DNA from: Ophioceras dolichostomum
Taxonomy: Eukaryota > Ascomycota > Sordariomycetes > Magnaporthales > Ophioceraceae
Direction: 5' to 3'
DNA: 28,261 nt
NCBI GenBank assembly: GCA_003049485.1
Contig: PYST01000437.1
Location: 1 to 28,261 of the forward strand
The notes beneath the pieces were generated by a model. That model searched no databases and was not told the origin of the DNA. It saw nothing but the letters and a program-made list of their open reading frames with translations. This document shows, one piece after another, positions 1-11,015 of this stretch. Both the position numbers and the translations under genes were made by a program. Every line of letters begins with the position of its first letter. Position 1 is the stretch's first letter.

Positions 1-342
1 CTTCAGGACTAGGACGCCAAATGACACGAACATTGGAGGGATGTTTTGAAATGGCAAAGAAGTAACGCGAAATAATTAGTATTTAGCAACTTATAAAGAT
101 GTAGCTGCCTGTGCCCGGCGGCAGCGAGCGAGATAGAATTTGATATTTGATTGGTCGCCTTGTCTCTCTTGTCCTCCTCCATCCCAATGTGGCCTCACCT
201 ATATCCCCCAATCGAGCCTCCGCGAGCGACTGTAGGGCAGCCTCGGTAACACCAGCTGTTCATGCACAGGCCGCCTAACATAGGGGTCCCGGTCGTCGAC
301 GAGGCCGGGAGGTGACACGTCTCCGCTAGCACCGCCGACGAA

Positions 343-390
343 ATGAGCTGTGACGAGATGAGCTGTGACGACCTAAATGAGCTGTGACGA
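343..390 (+). repeat. Three copies of a 14-bp repeat
   Basis: The unit ATGAGCTGTGACGA occurs exactly at 343-356, 358-371 and 377-390, separated by 1 and 5 bases. Each copy carries TGACG, a half-site type bound by bZIP factors, but a regulatory role is only a guess. Confidence 0.85.
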
Positions 391-1570
391 AACGCGACTG
401 CTGCTTGGGCCAGAGCGCACCACCTTGGCATCATCGGAGGTTCAGGGCGTTCAGGCGTTCAGGGCATCCAGGGCGTTCATAGAGTTCAGGGGGCTCAGCG
501 GCGGGCAACCGCGTGGGAAATGCATCGAACCGCGCACGATTGTTTCCTTCCACACTGGCAGTTATTTTGTATTGAAAAGCGGCACGTCGCCGTCCCTTGA
601 GTGCGCACCCCCACCGACTGGACGATAGCCGTGAGTACTGCATAACACACCCTGCAAGCACCCGTTCCGGTTGGCTCAGTGTTTCGAGGGCCCCGTATTC
701 AGCACGCAGCCATTGTGCCATCGATGCACTGCACTCGTCCGTATTCAACTTATGGGACTGAAGGGAGACTCGGATTGAGGCACGCACACCACCGCCTCCA
801 CCTCCACACTGCGCTCCCTCCCCCTCCTTTGTGTTCCCAGGAACTCGGAAGCGATTTCGATAAATAATAAACAGCATACGACGTCCACACGTGTGTTGTT
901 GTCGGCTCGGCCTGCTGCATGAATCGAAAAAGTGCTTTCTATTCCGCCCTTTGCCGCGTCGGCTCCCTCCGAAGCTTACCATGACGATAATGACTTTGTG
1001 GAACCCCCGATGGAAATGGAGTGTGGACTAGCAGATGGTCCCCGCACCAGGAAAGGAGGATTTGCGAGGATGCCCTTGGGATGATGGTTGGATGGATGGC
1101 TGGATGGTTTCCCAAGCTCCTGGGTTGGCAAGGGTTGGCATTGACTTTCAGTTGTAGAGTAGACGAGAACGGGTGCAACTTGAGGTACATCATCAGTGCC
1201 AGAGCAGTTGATGGGCAGTGTTCTTCACAAGTGGGCGATCTTGACTGCGCCTAGATGGACTTGGTGTGTCGTTGGCTGACTTGGCATCCGTCAACACTGT
1301 GCGGTTGTTCGTTTGCCCAGCCGTTCAGCACTTTTGTCGAGGACTTGACTTTTTAATGTCCATTTCTTCCCTTGAAAGCAGCATACGTCCCTCAAAAAGT
1401 TTCTCGGACTGCCCGAGTGCTGCAGGAGCCCATGGGCCGGCAAACTCATTGAACAAAAGCCAGTCGTAACGGTGGACGACATCCCGTAGTTGCTAATTGA
1501 CCGCTCCACAAAGCGGCACACTGTCGACATTTAGCTGAAGGCATGCTGAATGCATGTAACTCGCACACTC

Positions 1571-1609
1571 TCATTGGCCGCCATTGACCGCCACTGACCG
1601 CCACTAACG
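1571..1609 (+). repeat. 10-bp tandem repeat, four degenerate copies
   Basis: Units of the form CCAYTGACCG repeat with a 10-bp period (1571, 1581, 1591, 1601). The first and last copies carry substitutions. The region around it is non-coding. Confidence 0.8.
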
Positions 1610-2242
1610 TCGTGCTCCAGATTTGGGAAACTAGGTACACACTAACAGTTGACCTGCTGGAAGTTCAGGGCCCCGGGGTCGACTAACAACTCGATGCCAA
1701 AGTTCGAATAGAGAACTGTTAGCTTTTGCATCTTCTCAATGTTTCCCGTTACGTCCTCCCTGACGTCACCTCAAGGGTTACATGCATGATCCCTGAGCTG
1801 CGACGCGGGCTTTCCTCCCCCGCACCTGGCGGGGTGGAATCGGAAAAAAAAAAAAGTCGCTGTTCAACCAACCGAAGTCAGTCGTCTAATCTTTGGGTGA
1901 ACCATTCTATCTCTCCTCATCCCCCACAAGGAAGAATAAATAAATCACAACTGTCTCTGGTCTCGTGCTCCCACTTTTTTTTCTTTTGTTACCCCTTGTC
2001 GGCGGTGGAGGGCCTTCCATCTTGGGACTGGCCTTCCCTCCATTCTCTTTATCTCAAACCCTGCCCGTAGCGGTGGTGGGAAAAACGCACAAAGCAAAGA
2101 AAACACCCGTCCATATGGGAGGAGGAGATGAAAACTTGAGAGAAAAAATAACTTACCGATATCCATCCTACCTATCTTCTCGTCACCGACACATGCGCTT
2201 ATAGCCAGCCGCCAGCAGCCAGCAGCCGGCGTCGTCCGCACC

Positions 2243-5200
2243 ATGTCGGCCCAAGCTTCGCCCAGTCTCGGGCAGCCGAGAAAATCGGCGCTCAAGAGTG
2301 AGGACGACCCTGAACGCTCGCCGGGGGGCGGGGCAGTGAAAGGTTTGTGGTTTCTTTGTTTCTTCAAGTCCTTGTTCCTTTTTTAGTTTTAGTGCCGTCA
2401 TCCCGCTCATATCACCATGTCACCCCGCCTGGCCCCTTCGTCGTCTCGCCTTATCTCCTCCGCCGCGCTGGCTGGCAGGGGAAGGGCGAAAGCAGACATT
2501 CCTTAGTACCTACCTAGGCAGGTATGTTAAGAACCTACTTTCAGGTACTGCAACCGACCGGCTGGTCGCTAATGTGACCTACTGATCTGGTTTTTCGCCT
2601 GACATGCATGTCGCGTGCTCTGGTCTGGAGGCCGGGTCTACCTAGGGAGCTAGCGGTCAGGCAGGGTCAAGGGTAGCAGCGGTCAGTGGTAGTAGCCATT
2701 TCATCCCGCGGGAAGGCAGAAAAGAAGGGACGGGGGTTCGGTCCAGTCACCACGTTCCCTTTCCTACCTTACACACCTACCACCTACCCAACTTTGGTGA
2801 TTGCGTCCACTGGAGATAAGGGCCGAGCGTGCGTGACGAACGCAAGGGGAGCAGATCCCAATGTACACCTCGCACCTTGGATGGACTCTAGCATATTCTT
2901 GAGCAGTCGGCCGTCAGCCACACACGCACACCCACTCCCGTCTCCATTGCTGGGGGTCTCCCTTGGTATCGGCCTCGGCATCTCCTTTGGCACGCGCTTG
3001 TCTGTCGGTGGCGTTGCCGGCGCCGAAAGGAACGGACTTGAAGCACTCGAAGCAGATAAAGCCCCGGGAAAATGGGCGGATTGGTCGATGGTGGGCGGCG
3101 CCTGGATCAGCACAGCACCTCTCCCCATCCCTCATGTCCCTCGTGCCCCTCATGTCCCTTATGCACCCCCGATCATTCAGGACCCCGGTTCCGTGATATC
3201 TTTCTGTTGTTTTGTTGTTGCTGCATGCGCTAACCTTAGCTTCATGGTTTGGTTGAACCACAGCTGTCCAAATCGCGGAGCCGGAATTGTCGCAGGTGCA
3301 GCCCTCTCCGGAGGAAACGGTGTCCAAGAAGCAGTTCCCTGCAGGGGTCGGCACGCGGAGACTGAGTGGCCGCCTGGCTGGAAACTCGTCTCGATCGTCG
3401 CTGCTCAGCCACGGCAGCGTCGAGGGGGCCGGTGTCGCTATCGGCGTAGAAAGCGCGGCGGGCAGCTCGACAGCGTCTCCGTCACAGATGCCCGAGGACT
3501 CGGGCCGCACCGGCAGTCATCAGCACCCACAGAGCCCGCAGAACCAAGCACTACATCTCGCCCATCACCACCAACACCAAAACCACGCGCATCAAGGCGC
3601 CTCCCCCCACGCCGAGCGCGCGACCCAGAGACTCCTCGTCCACGTCGCGGAATGGCTGCAGCAAGAGAAGACCAAGAGGGAGTCACGCAAGAAGAAGAAG
3701 ATGATGAAGGGTGGCCATCTCTCGCCCGCGTCGCCCCCTCAACAGCCCGAACAGCCTGACCATCCCGACTCCGGCCAGCTGGCCCCCATCCGGTCCAGAG
3801 CCGACTCGATCGACTCCGCCTCGAGCGAGGTGTCTCTCGACCGCCTTCAGCGGATCCTCGATGAGAGCATCGCGGCCATGGGCGTCGACTCGATCCCCGC
3901 CCTCGCCATGCGTCTCAACCGGACTCCCTCGGGCCGGCGCCCCAAGAAGAGCCGCTCGCAGCTGCAGCTGAACCGCAGCGCCTCCTCGGACACGGACTAC
4001 TCCGACGGCGACATTGTGGTGCCCAGTTGCGACGTCGAGCTGGACAACTCCAAGACCCTGAGCTACTCCGCCGGGAAGGCCCAGACACCGGGACTGGAGG
4101 ACTCAACCCACTCGCTCCCCCACTCCAAGAGGGAGGAGAAGGAGAAGCAGGCTTGGTCCACGTTCAAAGGCGAGATCCTCAGACTGGCGCACACCCTCAG
4201 GCTCAAGGGGTGGCGGCGGGTGCCCCTGGACAGCGGCGACCAGCTCTCCGTCGAGCGTCTCAGCGGCGCGCTGACCAACGCCGTCTACGTCGTCTCTCCG
4301 CCGGCTGATCTCCATCTCCTCAACCCGACCAGCAGCAGCAGCACCAGCCTGGCCAGCGCCACCGGGACGGCGACTCCGGCCCCTCCTCCGCGCTCTCATC
4401 CTCATCCTCATCATCCTCATCATCCTCATCATCCTCATCATCCCAAGAAGGGCCCCGGCAAGGTGCTGCTGCGCATCTACGGCCCCAACGTCGAGCACCT
4501 GATCAACCGCGAGAAGGAGCTGGCGGTGCTCAAGCGCTTGGCGCGCAAGAAGATCGGCCCCCGCCTGCTGGGCACGTTCCGCAACGGCCGCTTCGAGCAG
4601 TACCTCAACGCCGCGGCGCTGACGCCGCCCAGCGTCCGCGAGCCTGAGGTCTCCAAGCAGATCGCCAAGCGCATGCGCGAGCTCCACGACGGCATCGAGC
4701 TGCTGCCGGAGGAGAGGGCGGCCGGCCCCAACGTCTTCGCCAATTGGGACAACTGGCTGGAGAGCGTCGAGGAACGGGCCACCATCCTGGACAACATCAT
4801 CATCAAGGCCAGCGCCGACAGCGACAACAACAACAACAACAACAAGGGCTCCGCCGCCCCTGCCGAGGCGTGGAAGAACCGAGGCCTCGTCTGCGGCGTC
4901 GAGTGGCATGTGTTCAGGGACCTGGTCGAGAAGTACAGGGCTTATATCCTCAAGCACTACGGGAATGATGCCAACAAGATCCGGGACCAGCTGGTGTTTG
5001 CCCACAACGACGTAAGTCTTTTTTTTTGTCTGTCGCAGCAGCAACCATTCGTACCCATTCACCTGTCGCCCCGTAGACCGTTTTCTAACAATTCGAGCAA
5101 AACTTGTTCGCCCGCCTCCCGCGAAACCCTAGACCCAATATGGCAACATCCTCCGCGTGCGCCCAGACGACGAGAAGTCGCCGCTCCTCCAGCCGGCCAA

Positions 5201-6173
5201 CGAGCACAAGCAGCTCGTGGTCATCGACTTCGAATACGCCGCCGCCAACACGGCCGGGCTCGAGTTCGCCAACCACTTCACCGAGTGGGCGTACAACTAC
5301 CACGACCCCGAGGCGCCCTGGGCCTGCGACGTCTCGCTCTACCCGACGCCGGAGCAGCAGTACCGCTTCGTGCGCGCGTACGTCGACCACAACCGCGCCC
5401 CGCGCGACTCGTGGTCCTCCTTCTCCCTCCCGGCATCGCGCGCGCAGACGCCCACCTCCGCCACCGCCGCCACCGCCACCACCGCCGCCGTGTCCGCACT
5501 CGCTTCTGCAAGCGCCAACGTCTTTGCCGCCATCGGCATTGGGGGCCATGGGCTCGGGCTCGGGCAGACAGCAGCAACGGCGACCGCAACGGCGACCGCA
5601 ACGAACACGACGGCGACCACTCCCCCCTCCATGCAGCGGCCCCCCTCCGGCGTGTCCGCCTCCTCCAGCACCGTCGACTTCATGCTCGACGCGCGCGCGC
5701 CCCTGGGCGGCTGGAAGGAGGAGGAGCGCCGCCGCGAGGAGATGGTCGACACGCTCACGCGCGAGCTGCTGGCCGCCACGAGGCTGTGGCGCGCCGCCAA
5801 CAGCGCCCAGTGGGTCGCGTGGGGCATCGTGCAGGCCAAGGCGCCCGAGCTGCAGGCCGCGATTGACAAGAACAAGATCGGGGCCGCTACGGCTTCTGTT
5901 GCTTCTGTTGCTGCCGCGCGGGGCGACATTTGTCACACCGCTGCGGAGGCTATCGGGGATGTTGCTGATACAGCTGCTGAGATTACTTATACTGTCGAGG
6001 AGGACGAGGTCGTCGACGGCGATGGCGAAGACGAGGACGACGCCTTCGACTACCTCGCGTACGCTCAGGAGAGGGCGCTGTGGTTCCTGGGCGACTGCGT
6101 GCTCGCCAACCTCGTCGGGATCGAGGACTTGCCCGAGCAGACGCAGAGCCTGATCAAGCTGGTTGACTTCTAG
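2243..6173 (+). CDS. CKI1: Choline/ethanolamine kinase, three exons
   Basis: Exons 2243-2342, 3264-5011 and 5133-6173 join in frame to 962 codons plus stop. The product phosphorylates choline or ethanolamine with ATP, the first step of the CDP-choline (Kennedy) branch of phospholipid synthesis. The C-terminal half carries the family signature: LSGALTNAVY near residue 366, then HND (614-616) joined across intron 2 to TQYGN, then VVIDFEYAAAN (D648, E650) and AGLEFANHFTEW. About 330 N-terminal residues are low-complexity, with a His-Pro tract at about 411-427 and an Ala/Thr-rich insert after residue 710. Yeast Cki1 is 582 residues, so this one is long. The large second-exon frame has no in-frame ATG near its start, which forces an upstream first exon. 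ATG 2243 has a good context (GCACC) and gives the right phase. Intron 2 has GTAAGT, CTAAC at 5085 and CTAG. Choline versus ethanolamine preference cannot be told from sequence. Confidence 0.9.
2343..3263 (+). other. Long first intron of the choline kinase gene (921 nt)
   Basis: The donor is GTTTGT at 2343, an acceptable but not ideal site. A CTAAC branch motif lies at 3230-3234 and the acceptor is CACAG ending at 3263. The nearer TTAG at 3236-3239 would put a TGA in frame, so it is not used. The intron contains a CCTAGGTA-type motif near 2506-2525. An open frame crossing the intron into exon 2 is in the wrong frame for the kinase. An extra small exon inside cannot be excluded without transcript data. 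Confidence 0.7.
4397..4443 (+). repeat. Coding minisatellite encoding His-Pro repeats
   Basis: A 9-bp CATCATCCT-type repeat inside exon 2 of the kinase encodes alternating HPH and HHP units (about residues 411-427). It sits in the low-complexity stretch just before KVLLRIYG, outside the catalytic core. It is probably length-variable between strains. Confidence 0.85.
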
Positions 6174-6785
6174 ATGGGAACTGATGCGCATACATCGCGT
6201 TGTTTCGGTAATAACTAGGAGGATGGATTCAGTGAAGCTTGGGATACTACTATGACTCTTGATATACAGGTGGCATATCTAATGGCTCTAATGTTCTTCT
6301 TCCCCTTCTTTTTTTAGGGTTGTTCAGGCCTCGGCAGGGAATGGAAGACCGACGGGATTCACCTAGAGAGCGTTTACGACCGATACACAGATTGCTACTA
6401 TTTAGGTACACTTGGCTGAGAAGAATTTTCCTCTATTGTTTTCTGCCTCCATGACAGTACAGACAGAGAAACTGCTACAACAACATCGTATACACAGGAC
6501 AGCGGCCCCCCACCCCGCACTTTCCAGAGTTTATGTACAAGACACCAGTCGATTATATACAACCGGAACGTTCCGAGTAGAGATTGTGGGCGAGGTTCTC
6601 CCTCCCTCCTCCTCCTCCTCCTTTCGGTAGACAGCCATCACCACTTTCTTCTTTTGCATGCCCCTGCACACACATAGGTACCTAGTCTGCTTCCCCTCGA
6701 CCAGCCACCACCCACCCCACCCAGTCGCCCGTCAGACATGCCATGCCGACCACGGCCAGGAGAGGGGGTGTGTGTGTCGCTTCGC
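6174..6785. other. Convergent 3' intergenic region
   Basis: This lies between the stop codons of the convergent choline kinase and SCO1 genes. It holds the 3' untranslated regions of both, a TCC-repeat tract near 6606-6622 and a TAGGTACCTAG motif at 6674-6686. I see no gene in it. Confidence 0.6.
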
Positions 6786-7982
6786 TCACTCGTCCCTCTT
6801 CCCAATCTTCCCCCCCTTGTACTCCCTCATATGGTCCAGTATCAGCTTCGCCCCCTGCTCAGGCGAGTGCTGCCTCCCCAGCGCCTCCACGAAGTCGCCC
6901 TCGGGGTCCATCAGGTAGAAGTAGATGCTGTGGTCCACCAGGTAGTCCTGCCCCGGCTTCACGTCCTTGGGCGTGCTGAAGTACACCCTGTAGGACTTGC
7001 ACACGGCCTTGACCTCGTCGTACGTGCCCGTCAGCCCGACGAACTCCCTGTGGAACTCCCGCAGGTACTCCTTCAGGACCTTCGGGTTGTCCCTCGCGGG
7101 GTCACAGGTGATGAAGAGCGGAACTAACGCGTCCGGCCGGGCGTCGTTGACGACGTCGTACATGGCCGCCATCTTGTCGAGCTCCTCGGGGCAGATGTCC
7201 GGGCAGTGCGTGAAGCCGAAGTAGACGAGCGAGTAGCGCCCCTTGAGAGAGTCGGAGGAGAACGGGTTGCCGTTCTGGTCGACGAGGTTGAAGGGGCCGC
7301 CGATCTTGGGCTTGCCGACGCCCTTGGTCGATTCGGCGATGCGCTGCTTCTGCATGCGCTGCTTCTCGTGGTCGAAGTACCAGACTAGGCCGCCGGCGGT
7401 TAGGACGAAGAGGACGCCGGCTTTCCAGGAGAAGGGCTGTTTGTTGTCGTGCCACCGGGGCTTGTTGTTAGCTTTCTTGGTACTCGAACGCGCTAGGTGG
7501 GCAATAAGGAAGATCGGTTGTCCTGGGATTCCTGGAGTTCTTCTCCCAGTCTGGTCGCTTCCTTTTCCTCTGGCTTTCCCTCCGTCTGACCTGTCACCAG
7601 CTGCTGCTAAGGGCCAGCAGAGAAAGGGGAATGCGTGTAGAGGGGAGGAAGAAAGGGCAGGATCGTGAACAACTAACTGCCTTCAACGTACCCCGCTCCT
7701 GTGCCTGCTCTTAGCCTCCTCCACGGTCTTGTAGCTCCTCCTCGCGGCAATTGGCAGTCGTGACTGCGGCTGTGGGAGCCTGGCGGCTGCTGGGAATGGG
7801 CTCGGCCGTCGAAGGCATGCTGTGGCAGCGTTGGAGGAGGCGACCGGCGTGCTGGAGCTCCCGGGGAGAGAGGACAGGAATCTGCGGCATGTCGCCGTCC
7901 GTGTCGTTGCGGCTGCGCGGGTCGAGGTTGAGTCTGCCAGCAGCACCCTCAATGGCAACGTCGCGAGGGAGGAGCGGCTCAT
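6786..7982 (-). CDS. SCO1: SCO1-type mitochondrial copper chaperone, two exons
   Basis: Exon 1 is 7982-7692 and exon 2 is 7436-6786, together 313 residues. SCO proteins pass copper to the CuA site of cytochrome c oxidase subunit II in the intermembrane space. Residues 1 to about 80 are rich in Arg, Ser and Ala with almost no acidic residues, as in a mitochondrial transit peptide. Residues about 99-118 form one membrane segment, followed by the thioredoxin-like domain. The copper ligands are all visible: C175 and C179 in a CxxxC motif (CPDIC) and H266 in YLVDHS. The intron (7691-7437, 255 nt) has donor GTACGT, CTAAC at 7471-7467 and acceptor ACAG. This joins ...KSRHRSG to PFSWKAG, as I recall for fungal SCO proteins. 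The exon 2 frame stays open upstream of the acceptor, so a naive model would extend it wrongly. Confidence 0.93.
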
Positions 7983-8511
7983 TGTGTGGCTCTCTTAAGA
8001 AGACTAGAACAAAAGAATTGAAGGTTGCTCTCGTTATGGTTCTCGTCTGTTTCGGTGAACCGCGCCAGAAAAGTCACCAGAGACCTAAGCTCCTGAGCTT
8101 AGAAGGCTCGGATGTTACGCTAAAAAAAAAAAAACCACGCGACATGCATCAATGCCGAAGTTCGCGCCCCATAAAAAATATCATGTCGAAGCACCGCCTC
8201 AGAGTTTGGTCTGATTGGAGGTTGAAATCCTCGAATTATAATATTGCCTAGGTACCTAATGAATTAAGGAATTACTCATCGCAGCCTACTACCTAAGGAA
8301 CCCCGCGTAACAAAAGTCTCTGCGTGCCAACAAAACTTCGAGTAGGTAGATAGGTATGTATCATTCTGAGAAGTTGCCGCCCGGGAATCCCTCCCCTCCC
8401 TCCCTTCTAACATGTCCTGCCGGCCGAACGACGCCGCGCCGCGTCCGCATCATCAGCCTGATCCTTCTTCAGCTCCCCCTCGAGGATGGAAGGTTTGTGT
8501 GACTTCAATCA
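7983..8511. other. Intergenic region between SCO1 and the 2EXR gene
   Basis: Both flanking genes are on the - strand, so this holds the 3' end of the 2EXR transcript and the SCO1 promoter. It contains a poly(A) run near 8122-8133 and the motifs CCTAGGTACCTA (8247-8258) and TAGGTAGATAGGTA (8343-8356). No gene is seen. Confidence 0.6.
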
Positions 8512-9840
8512 TCAAAAGTCGTGAATGCCGCCCGGGTCCTGCATAGTAGGCCAGTTGACATAGTTCATGTCCGCGGCGTGCTCCTCGACCTCCAGCAGCA
8601 CCGCCGCGTGGAGCTTGGGCATCCGCGCCTTGATCATCGTGCACCACTCATCCTCCGGGTTGTAGTAGAGCTCCTTCGGCCCGACGCCGAGCCGGTGGTT
8701 GGACCACCAGAACACGCTGGTGTCCTCGCGCATCTCGGGGCTGGCCTTGAGCCACAGCCACGCGGTCGTCACGCGGTCCTCCTTGTAGAAGCGCCAGGCC
8801 TGCTTCTCGCACCCCAGGCATCGCGCCGTGTGGTGGCCGCCCCAGAACGACGGGTGCTTCAGTCCCGGCTTCCGGATGTTACGCGTAAACCAGACCGCCT
8901 CAAGACCCAGCTCCTTCCATAGAGCGTCCATGTGCTCGAGCGCCTCCTCAGCCGCCGTGTCTCCCGCGTCGCCGTAGGGGAACAGCTTCCACAGCGTGTA
9001 GCCCTCCCTCGCCGCCCTCGGCTCGTCGCCCATCGCGGCCAGCGGCTGGACGCGGGCCACCTCCTCGCGGCTGCGGTGGGAGACCCGGTTGACGTGCACG
9101 GTCGCCCTGTTGACGATGAACACCAGGTTCTTAAGGATCGCGCTCCCGTCGTCGTCGCCGAGCCAGCGGTAGAAGCCGGACCTGCCGGTCGAGGCCCTGA
9201 TGAAGTGGTCGAGGTGCACGACGAGCGCCTCGCGCGTCTTGAGGAAGTCCGTGCCCGCCGGCCCGCGGTACGGCCAGTTGTACCAGGGGATGACGACGGG
9301 ATCCTGCTTCGAGGCCCACAGCAGCTTGTCGGGCGGCCGGGCCCCGTGGCGCATGGGCAAGCTGTAGCGGCCGCCGCGCTGGGAGGGGCGGCTCGGGTCC
9401 AGGCCGGGCCCGAGCTCCGTCCAGGCCTCGACGGACGCAAAACCCGCGAGCGGCATCCGGCCCGCGCCGTTGAGTATCTTATCCTCGTAGGGGTGGGCCG
9501 CCCACTGGACCAGGCGGGACGACCAGACGTCACGCTCGCGCCCGACGCCGCCGGCCATGCTCCAGATGCGCACGCGCAGCTCCTTTGGCAGGTGCGGGAA
9601 CCAGTGGAACTCCTCCTCCCGCGGCACAGCCCTCATTTCGACCTTGATCTCGTCCTTGTACATGACCGGGATGAACGAGTTGATGAGCCGGTTCAGGACG
9701 GCGGTGGGGTACGGCGCCTGCTCGAGCATGTCGCGGATGACGTGCACCCAGGGCCGGAGCGTCTGGGCGCTGGGGATGGCGGGGTCCGCCAAGTCGTCGT
9801 TGCGGCCGCGGTCGAGGACTTTGAAGGCGTCTGTGTTCAT
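8512..9840 (-). CDS. 2EXR-domain protein of unknown function
   Basis: A single open frame gives 442 residues from ATG 9840. Residues about 78-94 read EFHWFPHLPKELRVRIW, which matches the start of the fungal 2EXR domain (F.FPxLPxELRxxIW). Later, FIVNRATVHVNRVSHRSREEVARV resembles the second half, in which a residue string ending in NRESR/SREE follows. This family is expanded in filamentous fungi and its biochemical role is not established. The C-terminal half has a CLGCEKQAW segment that could bind metal, but only two Cys are visible. The start is uncertain. The same frame stays open for 146 codons upstream, to a stop at 10279-10281, without an ATG. So either ATG 9840 is the start, in a mediocre context, or an upstream exon splices in. 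No signal peptide or membrane segment is evident. Confidence 0.75.
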   Translation of the reverse strand: MNTDAFKVLDRGRNDDLADPAIPSAQTLRPWVHVIRDMLEQAPYPTAVLNRLINSFIPVMYKDEIKVEMRAVPREEEFHWFPHLPKELRVRIWSMAGGVGRERDVWSSRLVQWAAHPYEDKILNGAGRMPLAGFASVEAWTELGPGLDPSRPSQRGGRYSLPMRHGARPPDKLLWASKQDPVVIPWYNWPYRGPAGTDFLKTREALVVHLDHFIRASTGRSGFYRWLGDDDGSAILKNLVFIVNRATVHVNRVSHRSREEVARVQPLAAMGDEPRAAREGYTLWKLFPYGDAGDTAAEEALEHMDALWKELGLEAVWFTRNIRKPGLKHPSFWGGHHTARCLGCEKQAWRFYKEDRVTTAWLWLKASPEMREDTSVFWWSNHRLGVGPKELYYNPEDEWCTMIKARMPKLHAAVLLEVEEHAADMNYVNWPTMQDPGGIHDF

Positions 9841-10529
9841 GTGCGGGTAGAACGTCGGATACGGATTGACCAGGAAAAATGAGTTGCCGAGGGCGAGCCT
9901 TGTCAGCGCGGTGGCCGCACCGGCGGCAGCCAGGACGGCGGCGGGAACTGGAACCGCTGGGCCCCCAAGAAAGCCATCGCCGGAGGTGCCGCCGGCGGAA
10001 CGACAGGCGCACCGGGTGGAGGAGTCGGCAGGAAGTCGTCCGGCATTGGTCCCTAAGCCCAGCTTGGGCCAGGCGGCAATTGAGAAGGGCCTTGATTCGT
10101 CGGGGTAACGGCTTGGGTGGCTGAATGCTGTAGCTGTAGGTGCTGATCTCCCTCCCCAGCTGTATTCTGTGTCATCGCTGCCTCTCCGGACGCTCCAGAG
10201 GCTCCAGCGGGTACGATCATTTTGAGCTGGCGATGGCCGCTTGCCAGTACACAGTAGGTGAAGGACTTGTTGGGCCGGCTAGGCCAGCTGGGATAGGTGA
10301 GTTGTTTGAGCTGGTTGGGGGCTGGAGAGTTCTTATCTCCTGGCAGCAGAAGAGGAGGTAGAAGAAAGAAGAATTTAAATCAATTGGAGGTTGGAAGAGC
10401 TTCTAGGACAAGAAATTCATACTAGCAGCAACTGAGGGAGTATTACATGTACCTCTCTCAGACCGGTGAGCTGAGTGCGTGAGTGTACTAGCTGGCAGTG
10501 ATTTGTTGAAGCCAATCACCACACCCATG

Positions 10530-10530
<1 letters not shown>

Positions 10531-10556
<26 letters not shown>
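10531..10556 (+). repeat. (AC)13 dinucleotide microsatellite
   Basis: There are 26 uninterrupted bases of AC repeat, extended imperfectly on the right by GCACAGTCACACGCAC. Confidence 0.95.
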
Positions 10557-10561
<5 letters not shown>

Positions 10562-10835
10562 GTCACACGCACCAGCTCACATCCCTTCACATCTAGCGGC
10601 CTGCCTAGCCGCCCTGCCCACTCCAGGAGATCGCCCACCTACTAAATTTTGGACATTTGGGACAGGAAAGAACGTCTCAACACTTTCCCACAGTGCTTTC
10701 AAGATCATTTTTCTTTTGGGCCGGAAGTTGCATTGATGGACCAAACAACAAGCAAGGCCGGGCCGAATGAAAGGGCTCAAATGCGGCATTCCAAGCAAAT
10801 TCAGCTGAAAACAAAACACTTGATGGGCGAAGGCG

Positions 10836-10946
<111 letters not shown>

Positions 10947-11005
10947 GGTCTAATCTCCCGCAAGATACAAAAAAGACAAGATCAACCAAACCAAAATAGG
11001 TGGGC

Positions 11006-11009
11006 AAAA
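11006..11009 (-). terminator. RNA polymerase III terminator of tRNA-Pro
   Basis: On the - strand a T4 run lies 6 nt past the 3' end of the tRNA. Back-up runs are T4 at 10996-10993 and T6 at 10974-10969. Confidence 0.7.
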
Positions 11010-11015
11010 TAGGAA

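Larger units (their letters stand above)
1..2242. other. Intergenic region upstream of the choline kinase gene
   Basis: I see no convincing coding region here; the open frames are short and of low-complexity composition. It holds three copies of a 14-bp unit (343-390), a degenerate GTTCAGGGC-type repeat (about 439-490) and a 10-bp tandem repeat (1571-1609). The right part, from about 1900, becomes pyrimidine-rich and runs into CAGC repeats just before the kinase ATG at 2243, so it probably contains the promoter and 5' leader of that gene. The far left may include the 3' flank of a gene outside the window, but nothing shows this directly. Confidence 0.6.

Noticed and set aside
431..982. 183-codon - strand frame in the left intergenic region
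   Set aside because: It has a Gly-run and irregular composition with no family resemblance, and it overlaps repeat sequence.
2686..3759. 357-codon + strand frame across choline kinase intron 1 and exon 2
   Set aside because: It is in a different frame from the conserved kinase sequence, has no recognisable domain and becomes Arg/Pro-rich shadow sequence over exon 2.
4103..5062. 319-codon - strand frame opposite choline kinase exon 2
   Set aside because: It is a shadow of the kinase, with repeated MRM units that are simply the reverse complement of the His-Pro minisatellite.
5085..6191. 368-codon - strand frame opposite choline kinase exon 3
   Set aside because: It consists of Gly/Arg/Val runs caused by GC-rich codon use of the real gene on the + strand, where catalytic motifs are present.
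7437..7500. N-terminal extension of SCO1 exon 2 upstream of PFSWKAG
   Set aside because: The frame is open, but it contains the CTAAC branch site and ends in ACAG. Splicing there joins exon 1 in phase 0 to a continuous SCO1 sequence.
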